DNA of 5,842 nucleotides, from contig JACMJO010000195.1 in the NCBI GenBank assembly GCA_014380605.1, positions 1-5,842 of the forward strand. Reading direction: 5' to 3'. Position numbers and translations under genes: made by a program. This stretch comes from Fimbriimonadaceae bacterium (GTDB lineage Bacteria > Armatimonadota > Fimbriimonadia > Fimbriimonadales > Fimbriimonadaceae). Each line of letters begins with the position of its first letter. Within the stretch, counting starts at the first letter, position 1. The notes under the pieces were generated by a model that saw nothing but the letters and a program-made list of their open reading frames with translations, was not told where the DNA came from and did not search any database. Below, one piece after another: positions 1-4,873 of the stretch.

Positions 1-333
1 CAGACGGTGGCGATCGCCCGGTCGCTGCTCTTGGATCCCAAGATCGTCGATCACCATTTGAGCATGACTCAGGCTCTCGGCAGATGAAATCTTGTAGGGC
101 ATTCGAAACGCCCACACGTTTTCTGGGCCAAATGCTCGTGCACAAAGGTAGGCAACCACCGCCGAATCCACGCCGCCAGACAATCCCAGCACAGCTTTCG
201 AGACGTTTCGCCGCCGGATGACCTCGTCTTGTAAAAACCTGGTTAGCCAGTTGGCGACCAGGCCCGCATTGATCTTCAGCGGTTCATCCGACAGAGGGTC
301 GAAGGTCTTTCCCTGGCTAACGGCTAGGCCCAT
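1..333 (-). CDS. nadE: NH3-dependent NAD+ synthetase, N-terminal part (runs off left edge)
   Basis: This is the first 111 codons of a minus-strand gene cut by the window edge. The enzyme makes NAD+ from deamido-NAD+ (nicotinic acid adenine dinucleotide), ATP and ammonia, the last step of NAD biosynthesis in the cytoplasm. Seen: an N-terminal helix (about residues 21-40), a beta strand KAVLGL, then the PP-loop ATP-pyrophosphatase signature SGGVDSA (52-58). The segment MPYKISSAESLSHAQMVIDD (78-97) follows, as is usual for NadE after its second strand. Other PP-loop enzymes (GMP synthase, ExsB/QueC, asparagine synthase) share the P-loop but not this segment. The start ATG (331-333) has no good Shine-Dalgarno site, but a TAAAGT hexamer lies exactly six bases upstream. 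The last 11 codons before the edge (QEQRPGDRHRL after LGI) do not look like the expected strand (see findings), so a frameshift at the edge is possible. Confidence 0.85.
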   Translation of the reverse strand, partial: MGLAVSQGKTFDPLSDEPLKINAGLVANWLTRFLQDEVIRRRNVSKAVLGLSGGVDSAVVAYLCARAFGPENVWAFRMPYKISSAESLSHAQMVIDDLGIQEQRPGDRHRL

Positions 334-339
334 GGAAAG

Positions 340-345
340 ACTTTA
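340..345 (-). promoter_or_regulatory. Putative -10 element of nadE (leaderless start)
   Basis: On the minus strand TAAAGT is followed by six bases (CTTTCC) and the nadE ATG. A sigma-70-type -10 hexamer here would place the transcription start at or next to the A of the start codon. No Shine-Dalgarno sequence and no recognisable TTGACA -35 are present. The same layout recurs at two other genes in this window, which is the main support. Confidence 0.45.
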
Positions 346-391
346 CACCCAACCGAGGACCTAGTTCGGGGGTCCAAAGTCACAGAGGGCC

Positions 392-397
392 TATACA
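392..397 (+). promoter_or_regulatory. Putative -10 element upstream of the small membrane protein gene
   Basis: TATACA lies eight bases before an ATG at 406 and 105 bases before the GTG at 503. It is the best -10-like match in the 169-bp divergent spacer on the plus strand. No clear -35 element is seen. It could drive the candidate leader ORF plus the membrane protein gene. Confidence 0.3.
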
Positions 398-405
398 GAT
401 CGAAC

Positions 406-495
406 ATGAAAGCCATATATGCTGTACATTACCGTGAGATGTACGGAACGCGCCCATTCCGTCTCATACGCAACGAAGCGCAAATTAGGAGTTAA
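406..495 (+). CDS. Candidate 29-aa leader ORF
   Basis: An ATG at 406 opens 29 codons starting MKAIYAVHYREMYG and ending NEAQIRS, with TAA at 493-495. I do not recognise the peptide. It has no signal peptide or membrane segment and is rich in Arg and Tyr. Its interest is position: its ATG lies eight bases after a TATACA hexamer, its last codons contain the AGGAG that serves the next gene, and its stop is seven bases before that gene's GTG. This is a typical geometry for a translated leader or a translationally coupled small ORF. A 90-bp open frame can occur by chance, so the call is tentative. Confidence 0.27.
   Translation: MKAIYAVHYREMYGTRPFRLIRNEAQIRS
422..446 (+). repeat. Inverted repeat / stem-loop upstream of the small membrane protein gene
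   Basis: CTGTACAT (422-429) and ATGTACGG (439-446) can pair as an eight-base stem with one U-G wobble around a nine-base loop. The perfect palindrome CATATATG (414-421) sits directly before it. The stem could be an mRNA structure in the 5' region of the membrane protein transcript or a dyad operator. Nothing else in the sequence decides between these. Confidence 0.35.
487..491 (+). promoter_or_regulatory. Ribosome binding site deciding the GTG start at 503
   Basis: AGGAG lies eleven bases before GTG (503-505). An out-of-frame ATG at 495 sits closer, but the next codon is TAG, so it cannot start a protein. The alternative in-frame ATG at 419 has no Shine-Dalgarno sequence. Confidence 0.5.
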
Positions 496-502
496 TGTAG
501 AA

Positions 503-706
503 GTGTCAGGAACCGTAAAGCTAGCCCTCATGATTCTCGCCGGTATCGTCGGAATCTTCATTGTATGGAAGCTTGTTACCGGTTTGATCGCTACTGTCCT
601 CTCCCTCATCTTCCCCCTGGCAATCGTCTTGGGTGTGGGATATGTGATTTATGTGGCGATTGACCGAAAGGCCCTTGGGGGCAGCAGACGTCGCTACCTT
701 CCCTAG
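503..706 (+). CDS. Small two-helix inner-membrane protein, hypothetical
   Basis: This 67-residue protein has no recognised family and I assign no function. Two hydrophobic stretches are visible, about residues 5-22 and 27-53, separated by a short hinge around Lys23. The tail is basic (DRK...GGSRRRYLP). By the positive-inside rule the C-terminus should lie in the cytoplasm, and with two spans so should the N-terminus. I prefer the GTG at 503 because it follows AGGAG, gives an N-terminus VSGTVKLAL that enters the membrane almost at once, and leaves out 28 polar residues with no protein-like features. The in-frame ATG at 419 would give 95 residues. The gene ends one base short of the stop codon of the convergent gene, with no room for a terminator between them. 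Confidence 0.7.
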   Translation: MSGTVKLALMILAGIVGIFIVWKLVTGLIATVLSLIFPLAIVLGVGYVIYVAIDRKALGGSRRRYLP

Positions 707-707
707 A

Positions 708-1310
708 TCACTTGTTGCGCAGGGCAACCGGTATCACCAGCTTCAATGCACTCAGTTCATTGGAGAAGCTGGCCACCTTCACATCGACCAGGCCGTTCGC
801 CAACCCATAGTTGCGGATGTCGTCCTCTCTAAAGGTTTTGCGTCCTTTGGGCCACACCGCCCAAATCATGCCGTTGGGTTCAATTACGGCCCTCGCTTCC
901 GACAGCTTCTGTAGGTCGTCTGCTTCGTCCATCCGAACAAACACAATGTCAAGTGGCGCATCGCCCTCAGTTCCCGCCCTTTCCGCCAACTCTGAGGCAA
1001 ACTTCTCATCAAACTCGCCCCAAACTTGATAGCGGTGTCCGGGTTTCAATCCAAACTTATCCAACCGACTCTTTGGATTCCTGATCTGGAAGAGCCACTT
1101 GTCCGCTGCGTCGCCAATGTGGAAGTTCGCTACGTCTTCGCCCTTCCCAACCGTCAACACTCCGTCCTGTGATTCAAGGATCGATATCTCTGACCACTTC
1201 CATCGAAATCGAAAGTCGCCTCGAAAGTCGATCTCGCCATCCCCGCAATGAGCCTTGCCGATCGACTCGGTTCCGTTAACCACGACTTTGCAAGTTGCTT
1301 CCAATCCCAT
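708..1310 (-). CDS. Two-domain protein: PH-like N-terminal half plus DUF3052-like C-terminal half
   Basis: A 200-residue soluble cytoplasmic protein without signal peptide or membrane segment. Residues 1-88 are mostly predicted beta strands: KAHCGDGEIDFRGDFRFRWK, then EISILESQDGVLTV, then ANFHIGDAADKWLFQIRNP. The strands followed by a helix recall small PH-like domains, but this is inference. The linker SRLDKFGLKPGHR leads into residues 89-200, which resemble DUF3052. Its hallmarks here are LGLKPG-like KFGLKPG, DIVFVRMDEAD (121-131), the strand with PNGMIWAVWPK (145-155) and the ending GLVDVKVASFSNELSALKLV (173-192). DUF3052 proteins are usually about 130-150 residues and of unknown function, though the fold has a methyltransferase-like look. 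ATG at 1308-1310 is preceded by TAGGGT plus six bases; GGGTGG within it could be read as a weak ribosome site instead. The gene is divergent from the acylase. Confidence 0.8.
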   Translation of the reverse strand: MGLEATCKVVVNGTESIGKAHCGDGEIDFRGDFRFRWKWSEISILESQDGVLTVGKGEDVANFHIGDAADKWLFQIRNPKSRLDKFGLKPGHRYQVWGEFDEKFASELAERAGTEGDAPLDIVFVRMDEADDLQKLSEARAVIEPNGMIWAVWPKGRKTFREDDIRNYGLANGLVDVKVASFSNELSALKLVIPVALRNK

Positions 1311-1316
1311 AAATCC

Positions 1317-1322
1317 ACCCTA
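1317..1322 (-). promoter_or_regulatory. Putative -10 element of the DUF3052-like gene (leaderless start)
   Basis: On the minus strand TAGGGT is followed by GGATTT and the start ATG, the same spacing as at nadE and the acylase gene. As a -10 hexamer it is weaker than the other two (three of six consensus bases). The overlapping GGGTGG (1315-1320) is a competing explanation as a Shine-Dalgarno site, four bases from ATG. Confidence 0.33.
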
Positions 1323-1351
1323 GCACCACCCATCAATCTGCGCAGCATAGC

Positions 1352-1357
1352 TACAAT
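1352..1357 (+). promoter_or_regulatory. Putative -10 element of the acylase gene (leaderless start)
   Basis: TACAAT (five of six matches to TATAAT) is followed by ACGAAA and the acylase ATG at 1364. Transcription would begin at or beside the start codon. No purine-rich Shine-Dalgarno sequence precedes the ATG. No TTGACA-like -35 is visible about 17 bases further up. The divergent gene's proposed -10 lies 29 bases away, so both promoters share one 53-bp spacer. Confidence 0.5.
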
Positions 1358-1363
1358 ACGAAA

Positions 1364-3541
1364 ATGCTACCGCTCCTCGTTGCCGCCGTCTTTGCCCAAG
1401 CCGAGCCGATACAGCGCGATGAGTTCGGAGTACCGCACATATCTGCTCCCAGTTTGGAGCAGGCATTCTTTCAAGCCGGCTACGCTGTTGCCCAAGATCG
1501 GCTTTGGCAAATGGAGAACTCACGTCGAGTTGCACGTGGGCGCATGGCCGAGGCCTTTGGAGCCTCATTCGTCGCCTCTGATCGAGAAGTGCTCACCTTC
1601 GCCTACACCGATGCCGAACTCGATCAACAGCTTGCTCTCTTGTCGCCAAAGACAAGGACCATGATCGATGGCTATGTAAAAGGAGTGAACGCCTACATCA
1701 GCGAAACGGAAGCGAAAAACGCTCTACCTCCCGGATATGCGGAGAACGGATTCAAACCGCTGCCATGGACCGCCCACGATACCGCCGCCATAACCATTCG
1801 CCTCTTTCAGCAGTTCGGCAAAGGCGGAGCGGGCGAGATTCGAAACATGGCTCTATTGGGCTACCTCCAGGGCCGAAAAGAAACCAAGGACCGGGTCCTG
1901 GATGTTCTCGAAGACTTCGCTTGGTTCAACGAAAAGTCATCGCCGACGACCATCAGCGACTCCGACGACCCGCTCAAGACCAATCATCCAGCCTTCCCGA
2001 TCCCAAGCCGGGAGGTCTCCGCCAAGCACATTGCCGCCCTCCCCAAGGTGTCTTTGCTTGAACTGTTGCCCGGAGTGCGGCTTGCCGAGATGCAGAGGTC
2101 TGCCGCCGTCGCCGAAAGCGTCTCCGTACCTTTCAAATGGGGAAGCTATGCCGTGGTCGTCGCTCCAACCAGATCGGCTCCCGGGTATCCAATCCTGCTT
2201 TCCGCGCCCCAGATGGGCTTTAGAACTCCCTCCATCGTCCATGAGATGTCGATCGAGGCTCCCGGATACAAAGTCGTCGGTATGGACGTTCCCGGTGTGC
2301 CGGGCATCGCCATTGGCCACAACGGCAACCTCGCTTGGGGCCTCACCAGTGGTGTCGCAGATACCGACGATATCTTTTTCAACTCAACCGAAAGCGACAG
2401 CTACATGATGGATGGGAAGAAGCAAGCCTTCGAAACCAAATCCTTCACCATCAAAGTTAAATCTGGCTCAGACCAGCAGGTTCCTCAGCGACGAACGAAG
2501 TGGGGCCCGGTCGTGGTCGAAAGCCGTTCTGGAAAAGTCGTCTTCTCTCGACATTCGGCAAGCCGGGGCAAGGAGTTGCAATCTCTGGAATGTATCTCAA
2601 CCATTGGAAACGCCGCCACTCCCGCCGATGTCCATGCTTCCCTCCGACACGCCACCGTAAATTTCAACTGTTTCTTCGCCACCAAGACTGGCGAGATCGG
2701 TTACCGATTCACCGGACACGTTCCGATCCGAACAGACCAGTTCGATCCCCGATTCCCAATTGCCGGGGAATCTGCAAACGCTTGGGCGGGGATGATCCCC
2801 TACGAGCAAATGCCGCACGTCGAAAACCCAAAGGGCGGCCTTCTCGCCAACTGGAACAACAAACCTGTCTCCTGGTGGGCCAATTCGGATACTCCCGTCT
2901 GGGGCAGAGTTTTCCGAAATTCTGAGCTCCTGGATGCCCTCAAAGCGCCAAAACTCGCCGTCTCCGATGTCGAGCGTGCCGCATGGACCATCGCCCGCCG
3001 AGACGAGACCTGGAACTCCTTTAGGCCGCTCATCGAAAAGGTCTCCGCCGGTACTCGACTTCAGGGGTTCGACGGTTGGATGCTCGATGGCTCTCTGCAG
3101 TCCAGGCTCTACCAACTGTTCCTCGACGACCTGCGGGAAGAACTCTTCCTTGGCCTAACCGGCAACTTTATCTCGCTCGACAATTTCCGCCTGGTCGCCC
3201 AACCCAGCGTGATGCTGAAAGCCTTGGAAGGCAAGACCAGGGTCGATTATCTGAATGGCCGCAAAGCAAACGACGTGGTCAAAGCCGCGATCGACAAAGC
3301 CGCCAAGAGGCTTGCCCAATTCGAGCGTTACACGCCCCCGGGAATCTCCGTCCCCGGCCAAACCGCCATTCCCTACTCAAATCGCGGTTCTTATATCCAA
3401 GTCGTTGAGTTGCTGAAAGAAGAGGCCAGGGGCAGAAATGTGGTTACTCCAGGAGTAGCTGAATCAGGGCCTCACTCCCTGGATCAAGTCCCCTGGGCCC
3501 GAGCCTGGATGTTCAAGCAGATGCGCTGGTTCCAAAAGTAG
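1364..3541 (+). CDS. Penicillin acylase family protein (peptidase S45, Ntn hydrolase), secreted
   Basis: This 725-residue precursor belongs to the penicillin amidase family, which hydrolyses amide bonds of penicillins, acyl-homoserine lactones or related N-acyl compounds after self-cleavage into alpha and beta chains. The N-terminus MLPLLVAAVFAQA is a very short signal peptide with no basic n-region; no upstream in-frame start exists. The alpha chain has EFGVPHI (20-26) and AQDRLWQME (43-51). Cleavage should fall between Gly260 and the nucleophile Ser261 (motif KWGSYAVVV). Counting from Ser261, several E. coli penicillin G acylase residues align: Gln283 with B23 (PQMGF), Asp333 and Asp336 with calcium ligands B73 and B76 (DTDDIF), Asn498 with oxyanion Asn B241 (NWNNKP) and Arg518 with B263. 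GHNGNLAWG (318-326) and SNRGSYIQVVE (672-682) are also typical. This places it nearer penicillin G acylase than a generic acylase. Substrate is unknown. Likely periplasmic or extracellular. Confidence 0.93.
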   Translation: MLPLLVAAVFAQAEPIQRDEFGVPHISAPSLEQAFFQAGYAVAQDRLWQMENSRRVARGRMAEAFGASFVASDREVLTFAYTDAELDQQLALLSPKTRTMIDGYVKGVNAYISETEAKNALPPGYAENGFKPLPWTAHDTAAITIRLFQQFGKGGAGEIRNMALLGYLQGRKETKDRVLDVLEDFAWFNEKSSPTTISDSDDPLKTNHPAFPIPSREVSAKHIAALPKVSLLELLPGVRLAEMQRSAAVAESVSVPFKWGSYAVVVAPTRSAPGYPILLSAPQMGFRTPSIVHEMSIEAPGYKVVGMDVPGVPGIAIGHNGNLAWGLTSGVADTDDIFFNSTESDSYMMDGKKQAFETKSFTIKVKSGSDQQVPQRRTKWGPVVVESRSGKVVFSRHSASRGKELQSLECISTIGNAATPADVHASLRHATVNFNCFFATKTGEIGYRFTGHVPIRTDQFDPRFPIAGESANAWAGMIPYEQMPHVENPKGGLLANWNNKPVSWWANSDTPVWGRVFRNSELLDALKAPKLAVSDVERAAWTIARRDETWNSFRPLIEKVSAGTRLQGFDGWMLDGSLQSRLYQLFLDDLREELFLGLTGNFISLDNFRLVAQPSVMLKALEGKTRVDYLNGRKANDVVKAAIDKAAKRLAQFERYTPPGISVPGQTAIPYSNRGSYIQVVELLKEEARGRNVVTPGVAESGPHSLDQVPWARAWMFKQMRWFQK

Positions 3542-3574
3542 TCCCCACAGATCACAAGCCACATCCCCATCGGG

Positions 3575-3580
3575 TATCTT
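3575..3580 (+). promoter_or_regulatory. Putative -10 element of the tRNA-Glu gene
   Basis: TATCTT lies twelve bases before the first base of the tRNA, which would give the short leader usual for a tRNA transcript. The -35 region has no good TTGACA match. The 51 bases between the acylase stop and the tRNA hold nothing else I can name and no clear terminator. Confidence 0.35.
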
Positions 3581-3592
3581 AACTCTCCGTTT

Positions 3593-3669
3593 GCTCCGGT
3601 CGTCTAGCGGTTTAGGACATCGCCCTCTCACGGCGAAGATCGGGGGTTCGAATCCCCTCCGGAGTACCA
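3593..3669 (+). tRNA. tRNA-Glu (anticodon CTC)
   Basis: The sequence folds into a complete 77-base cloverleaf. The acceptor stem is GCTCCGG (3593-3599) with CCGGAGT (3659-3665). The D arm is GTCTAGCGGTTTAGGAC (3602-3618). The anticodon stem is TCGCC/GGCGA around loop CTCTCAC, giving anticodon CTC at 3627-3629, which reads GAG. The variable loop is AGATC. The T arm is GGGGG-TTCGAAT-CCCCT. Discriminator A3666 is followed by an encoded CCA (3667-3669). The D arm and anticodon arm resemble bacterial tRNA-Glu. Position 1-72 is a G-U wobble and 49-65 is also G-U. A second isoacceptor (TTC) would be expected elsewhere in the genome. Confidence 0.96.
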
Positions 3670-3746
3670 ACACTCTTCCTAACGAACTTGCCCCAAGAAC
3701 TGGCAACACCGCACAATTCAACCCTCGGCCCGGATGGCAAACGACC

Positions 3747-3761
3747 GAAGCTCCATGCTTC
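3747..3761 (+). repeat. GAAGC-N5-GCTTC hairpin, first copy
   Basis: GAAGC (3747-3751), loop TCCAT and GCTTC (3757-3761) form a five-base perfect stem followed by CA. A near-identical arrangement occurs 74 bases downstream. No T tract follows, so it is not a standard terminator. Confidence 0.4.
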
Positions 3762-3804
3762 CACCGTGCAGTGAAGGAATGTTTCGGGTGCTCACCAACG
3801 TATA

Positions 3805-3836
3805 GCTTTCCGACGTACGGGAAGCATCTTGCTTCC
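3805..3836 (+). repeat. GGAAGC-N5-GCTTCC hairpin, second copy, with a competing upstream stem
   Basis: GGAAGC (3820-3825) pairs perfectly with GCTTCC (3831-3836) around ATCTT. The same GGGAAGC (3819-3825) can instead pair with GCTTTCC (3805-3811), giving a seven-base stem with one G-U around GACGTAC. The two stems exclude each other. The element ends 48 bases before the ATG at 3885, so it could lie in that gene's 5' leader. Whether it is transcribed is not known from the sequence. Confidence 0.4.
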
Positions 3837-3853
3837 AGGTAGATTTCGAAAGA

Positions 3854-3866
3854 CTCAATTATTGAG
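3854..3866. repeat. Short inverted repeat CTCAAT-T-ATTGAG
   Basis: A 13-base dyad with perfect six-base arms and one central base, ending 18 bases before the start codon at 3885. Its size and position would suit a dimeric repressor site, but no regulator is encoded nearby and nothing else supports that role. Confidence 0.3.
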
Positions 3867-3884
3867 CCTACAAGGGTCACAGAC

Positions 3885-4826
3885 ATGTTGCAACGCTTTG
3901 CTATATTCAATTCTCGGCTAACTACCCTCGCGGTCCTAATACTCGTTGCATCCCTCTCTACCACCGGCATAGCTTCGCTGCAAGCCAACAACTTGAAAGC
4001 GTTGGATGGCGAGTGGATCTTTGTCGAGGACCGCACCGAGGGCCGCGCACTCGAACATTTGAATCCGCCCATGAATTCGAGGTTCATACTCAAGGTCGAA
4101 GAAGGCGTGGTTGTGTTAGTGTGGGGGCATGGCGGTGGGGGGAATCGCGATGTCCGCGTCAAGCTCGACGGCTCTCCCACCGAGATCGCGGGCGCCACGG
4201 CAGGCACCTTAACGCGTTACCGAGCCTCGTCGAAAGACGGCGTTCTCAGCTACGAGATGGAGTTTGTGCGCGCGGCGGGTAAGGCTCCCGAGGGGCAGAT
4301 CAAGCGGGAGTTTCGCATTACGAAAGATGGGCTGGTTGTGCGCTCCAACCTTGAGCTGACACCGGGGGTCTGGTCGGTTGGGCTCTTCCGCCACCCTCTG
4401 GACATCCCAATGCCCACGCCGGCCAAGGCCACGATTGGCGATTTGGCGTGGATTTCCGGCAATTGGGCCGGAACGAGGAGCACGGGGTCGTCGTTCGAGG
4501 AGCGCTGGAGCCCACCGAAGGGCGGTGCGATGCTCGCCACGTCGCGTTCGGTCAACGCGAGTGGAAAGATGTTCGCATTCGAATTCCTGCGCATCGTCGA
4601 GCGCGACGGCGGGCTTGTTTACATCGCCCAGCCGAACGGCGCTACTCCGACCGAGTTTGTGATGACTGAGTTTTCGGCAAAGAAGGCGGTGTTCGAGAAC
4701 CCGCGCCACGACTACCCGAAGCGAATCGTGTATGAGCTATCGGCCGAGGGTGGCCTGACCGCCACGATCGGCTACACCAAAGGCGGCACCCCTCGGCGCT
4801 TCGAGTTCAAACGCGAAGGCAGCTAA
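3885..4826 (+). CDS. Secreted two-domain protein with C-terminal DUF6265 domain
   Basis: A 313-residue protein. Residues 12-34 form a hydrophobic stretch after a basic N-terminus (R4, R11), ending in SLQA, so a signal peptide cleaved near Ala34 is likely. Residues 38-157 form a first beta-rich domain opening with LKALDGEWIFVEDRTEGRAL, with a glycine-rich turn GHGGGG (81-86). This opening resembles lipocalin-like domains found in many secreted proteins of soil bacteria, an inference. Residues 187-309 match DUF6265: DLAWISGNWAGTR (186-198), FEERWSPPKGGAMLATSRSV (204-223), EFLRIVERDGGLVYIAQPNG (233-252) and VFENPRHDYPKRIVYEL (269-285). DUF6265 has no established function; the fold is probably a small beta-barrel. 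An AAGGG ribosome site eight bases before ATG supports the start. It is 47 bases upstream of the GNAT gene on the same strand. Confidence 0.82.
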   Translation: MLQRFAIFNSRLTTLAVLILVASLSTTGIASLQANNLKALDGEWIFVEDRTEGRALEHLNPPMNSRFILKVEEGVVVLVWGHGGGGNRDVRVKLDGSPTEIAGATAGTLTRYRASSKDGVLSYEMEFVRAAGKAPEGQIKREFRITKDGLVVRSNLELTPGVWSVGLFRHPLDIPMPTPAKATIGDLAWISGNWAGTRSTGSSFEERWSPPKGGAMLATSRSVNASGKMFAFEFLRIVERDGGLVYIAQPNGATPTEFVMTEFSAKKAVFENPRHDYPKRIVYELSAEGGLTATIGYTKGGTPRRFEFKREGS

Positions 4827-4847
4827 GGTAACCCGGCCCATAGATCA

Positions 4848-4857
4848 CAAGCGCTTG
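4848..4857. repeat. 10-bp perfect palindrome CAAGCGCTTG
   Basis: It sits in the 47-bp gap between the DUF6265 and GNAT genes, 16 bases before the ATG at 4874. With no loop it would act as a DNA dyad rather than an RNA hairpin. A chance palindrome is the simplest alternative. Confidence 0.25.
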
Positions 4858-4873
4858 CCTGGGCTGTCAAACT

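Larger units (their letters stand above)
3670..3884. other. Gene-free spacer between tRNA-Glu and the DUF6265 gene
   Basis: No convincing coding frame is present; the open frame crossing it on the plus strand starts inside the tRNA. The stretch contains two hairpins with the same GAAGC-N5-GCTTC design, a competing stem and a short palindrome, which are listed separately. No T-rich rho-independent terminator follows the tRNA. Confidence 0.6.

Noticed and set aside
419..502. Longer 95-residue form of the small membrane protein starting at ATG 419
   Set aside because: No ribosome site precedes ATG 419. The extra 28 residues are polar and feature-poor, and GTG 503 follows AGGAG and starts just before the first membrane helix.
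3591..3842. An 83-codon plus-strand frame starting at the tRNA
   Set aside because: It begins within the tRNA gene and its product has no plausible protein features.
3593..3884. tRNA-Glu as an integration site for a mobile element
   Set aside because: No integrase is present and the tRNA 3' end is not repeated anywhere in the window. The downstream genes look chromosomal.
3464..4207. A 247-codon open frame on the minus strand
   Set aside because: It crosses the end of the acylase gene, the whole tRNA-Glu and the start of the DUF6265 gene. Its translation has no recognisable domain, so it is a shadow frame.
4209..4709. A 166-codon open frame on the minus strand inside the DUF6265 gene
   Set aside because: It lies fully antisense to a gene with clear family motifs, is very rich in Arg and shows no domain; long antisense frames are common in GC-rich genes.
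3885..4826. Recent horizontal transfer of the DUF6265 gene based on locally high G+C
   Set aside because: Some 60-base stretches reach about 70 percent G+C, but parts of the acylase gene reach a similar value, so the contrast is not convincing.
3549..4852. The 11-base string AGATCACAAGC occurring after both the acylase (3549-3559) and the DUF6265 gene (4842-4852)
   Set aside because: Flanking bases differ and the string is too short to distinguish from chance. It forms no hairpin and is not near a shared signal.
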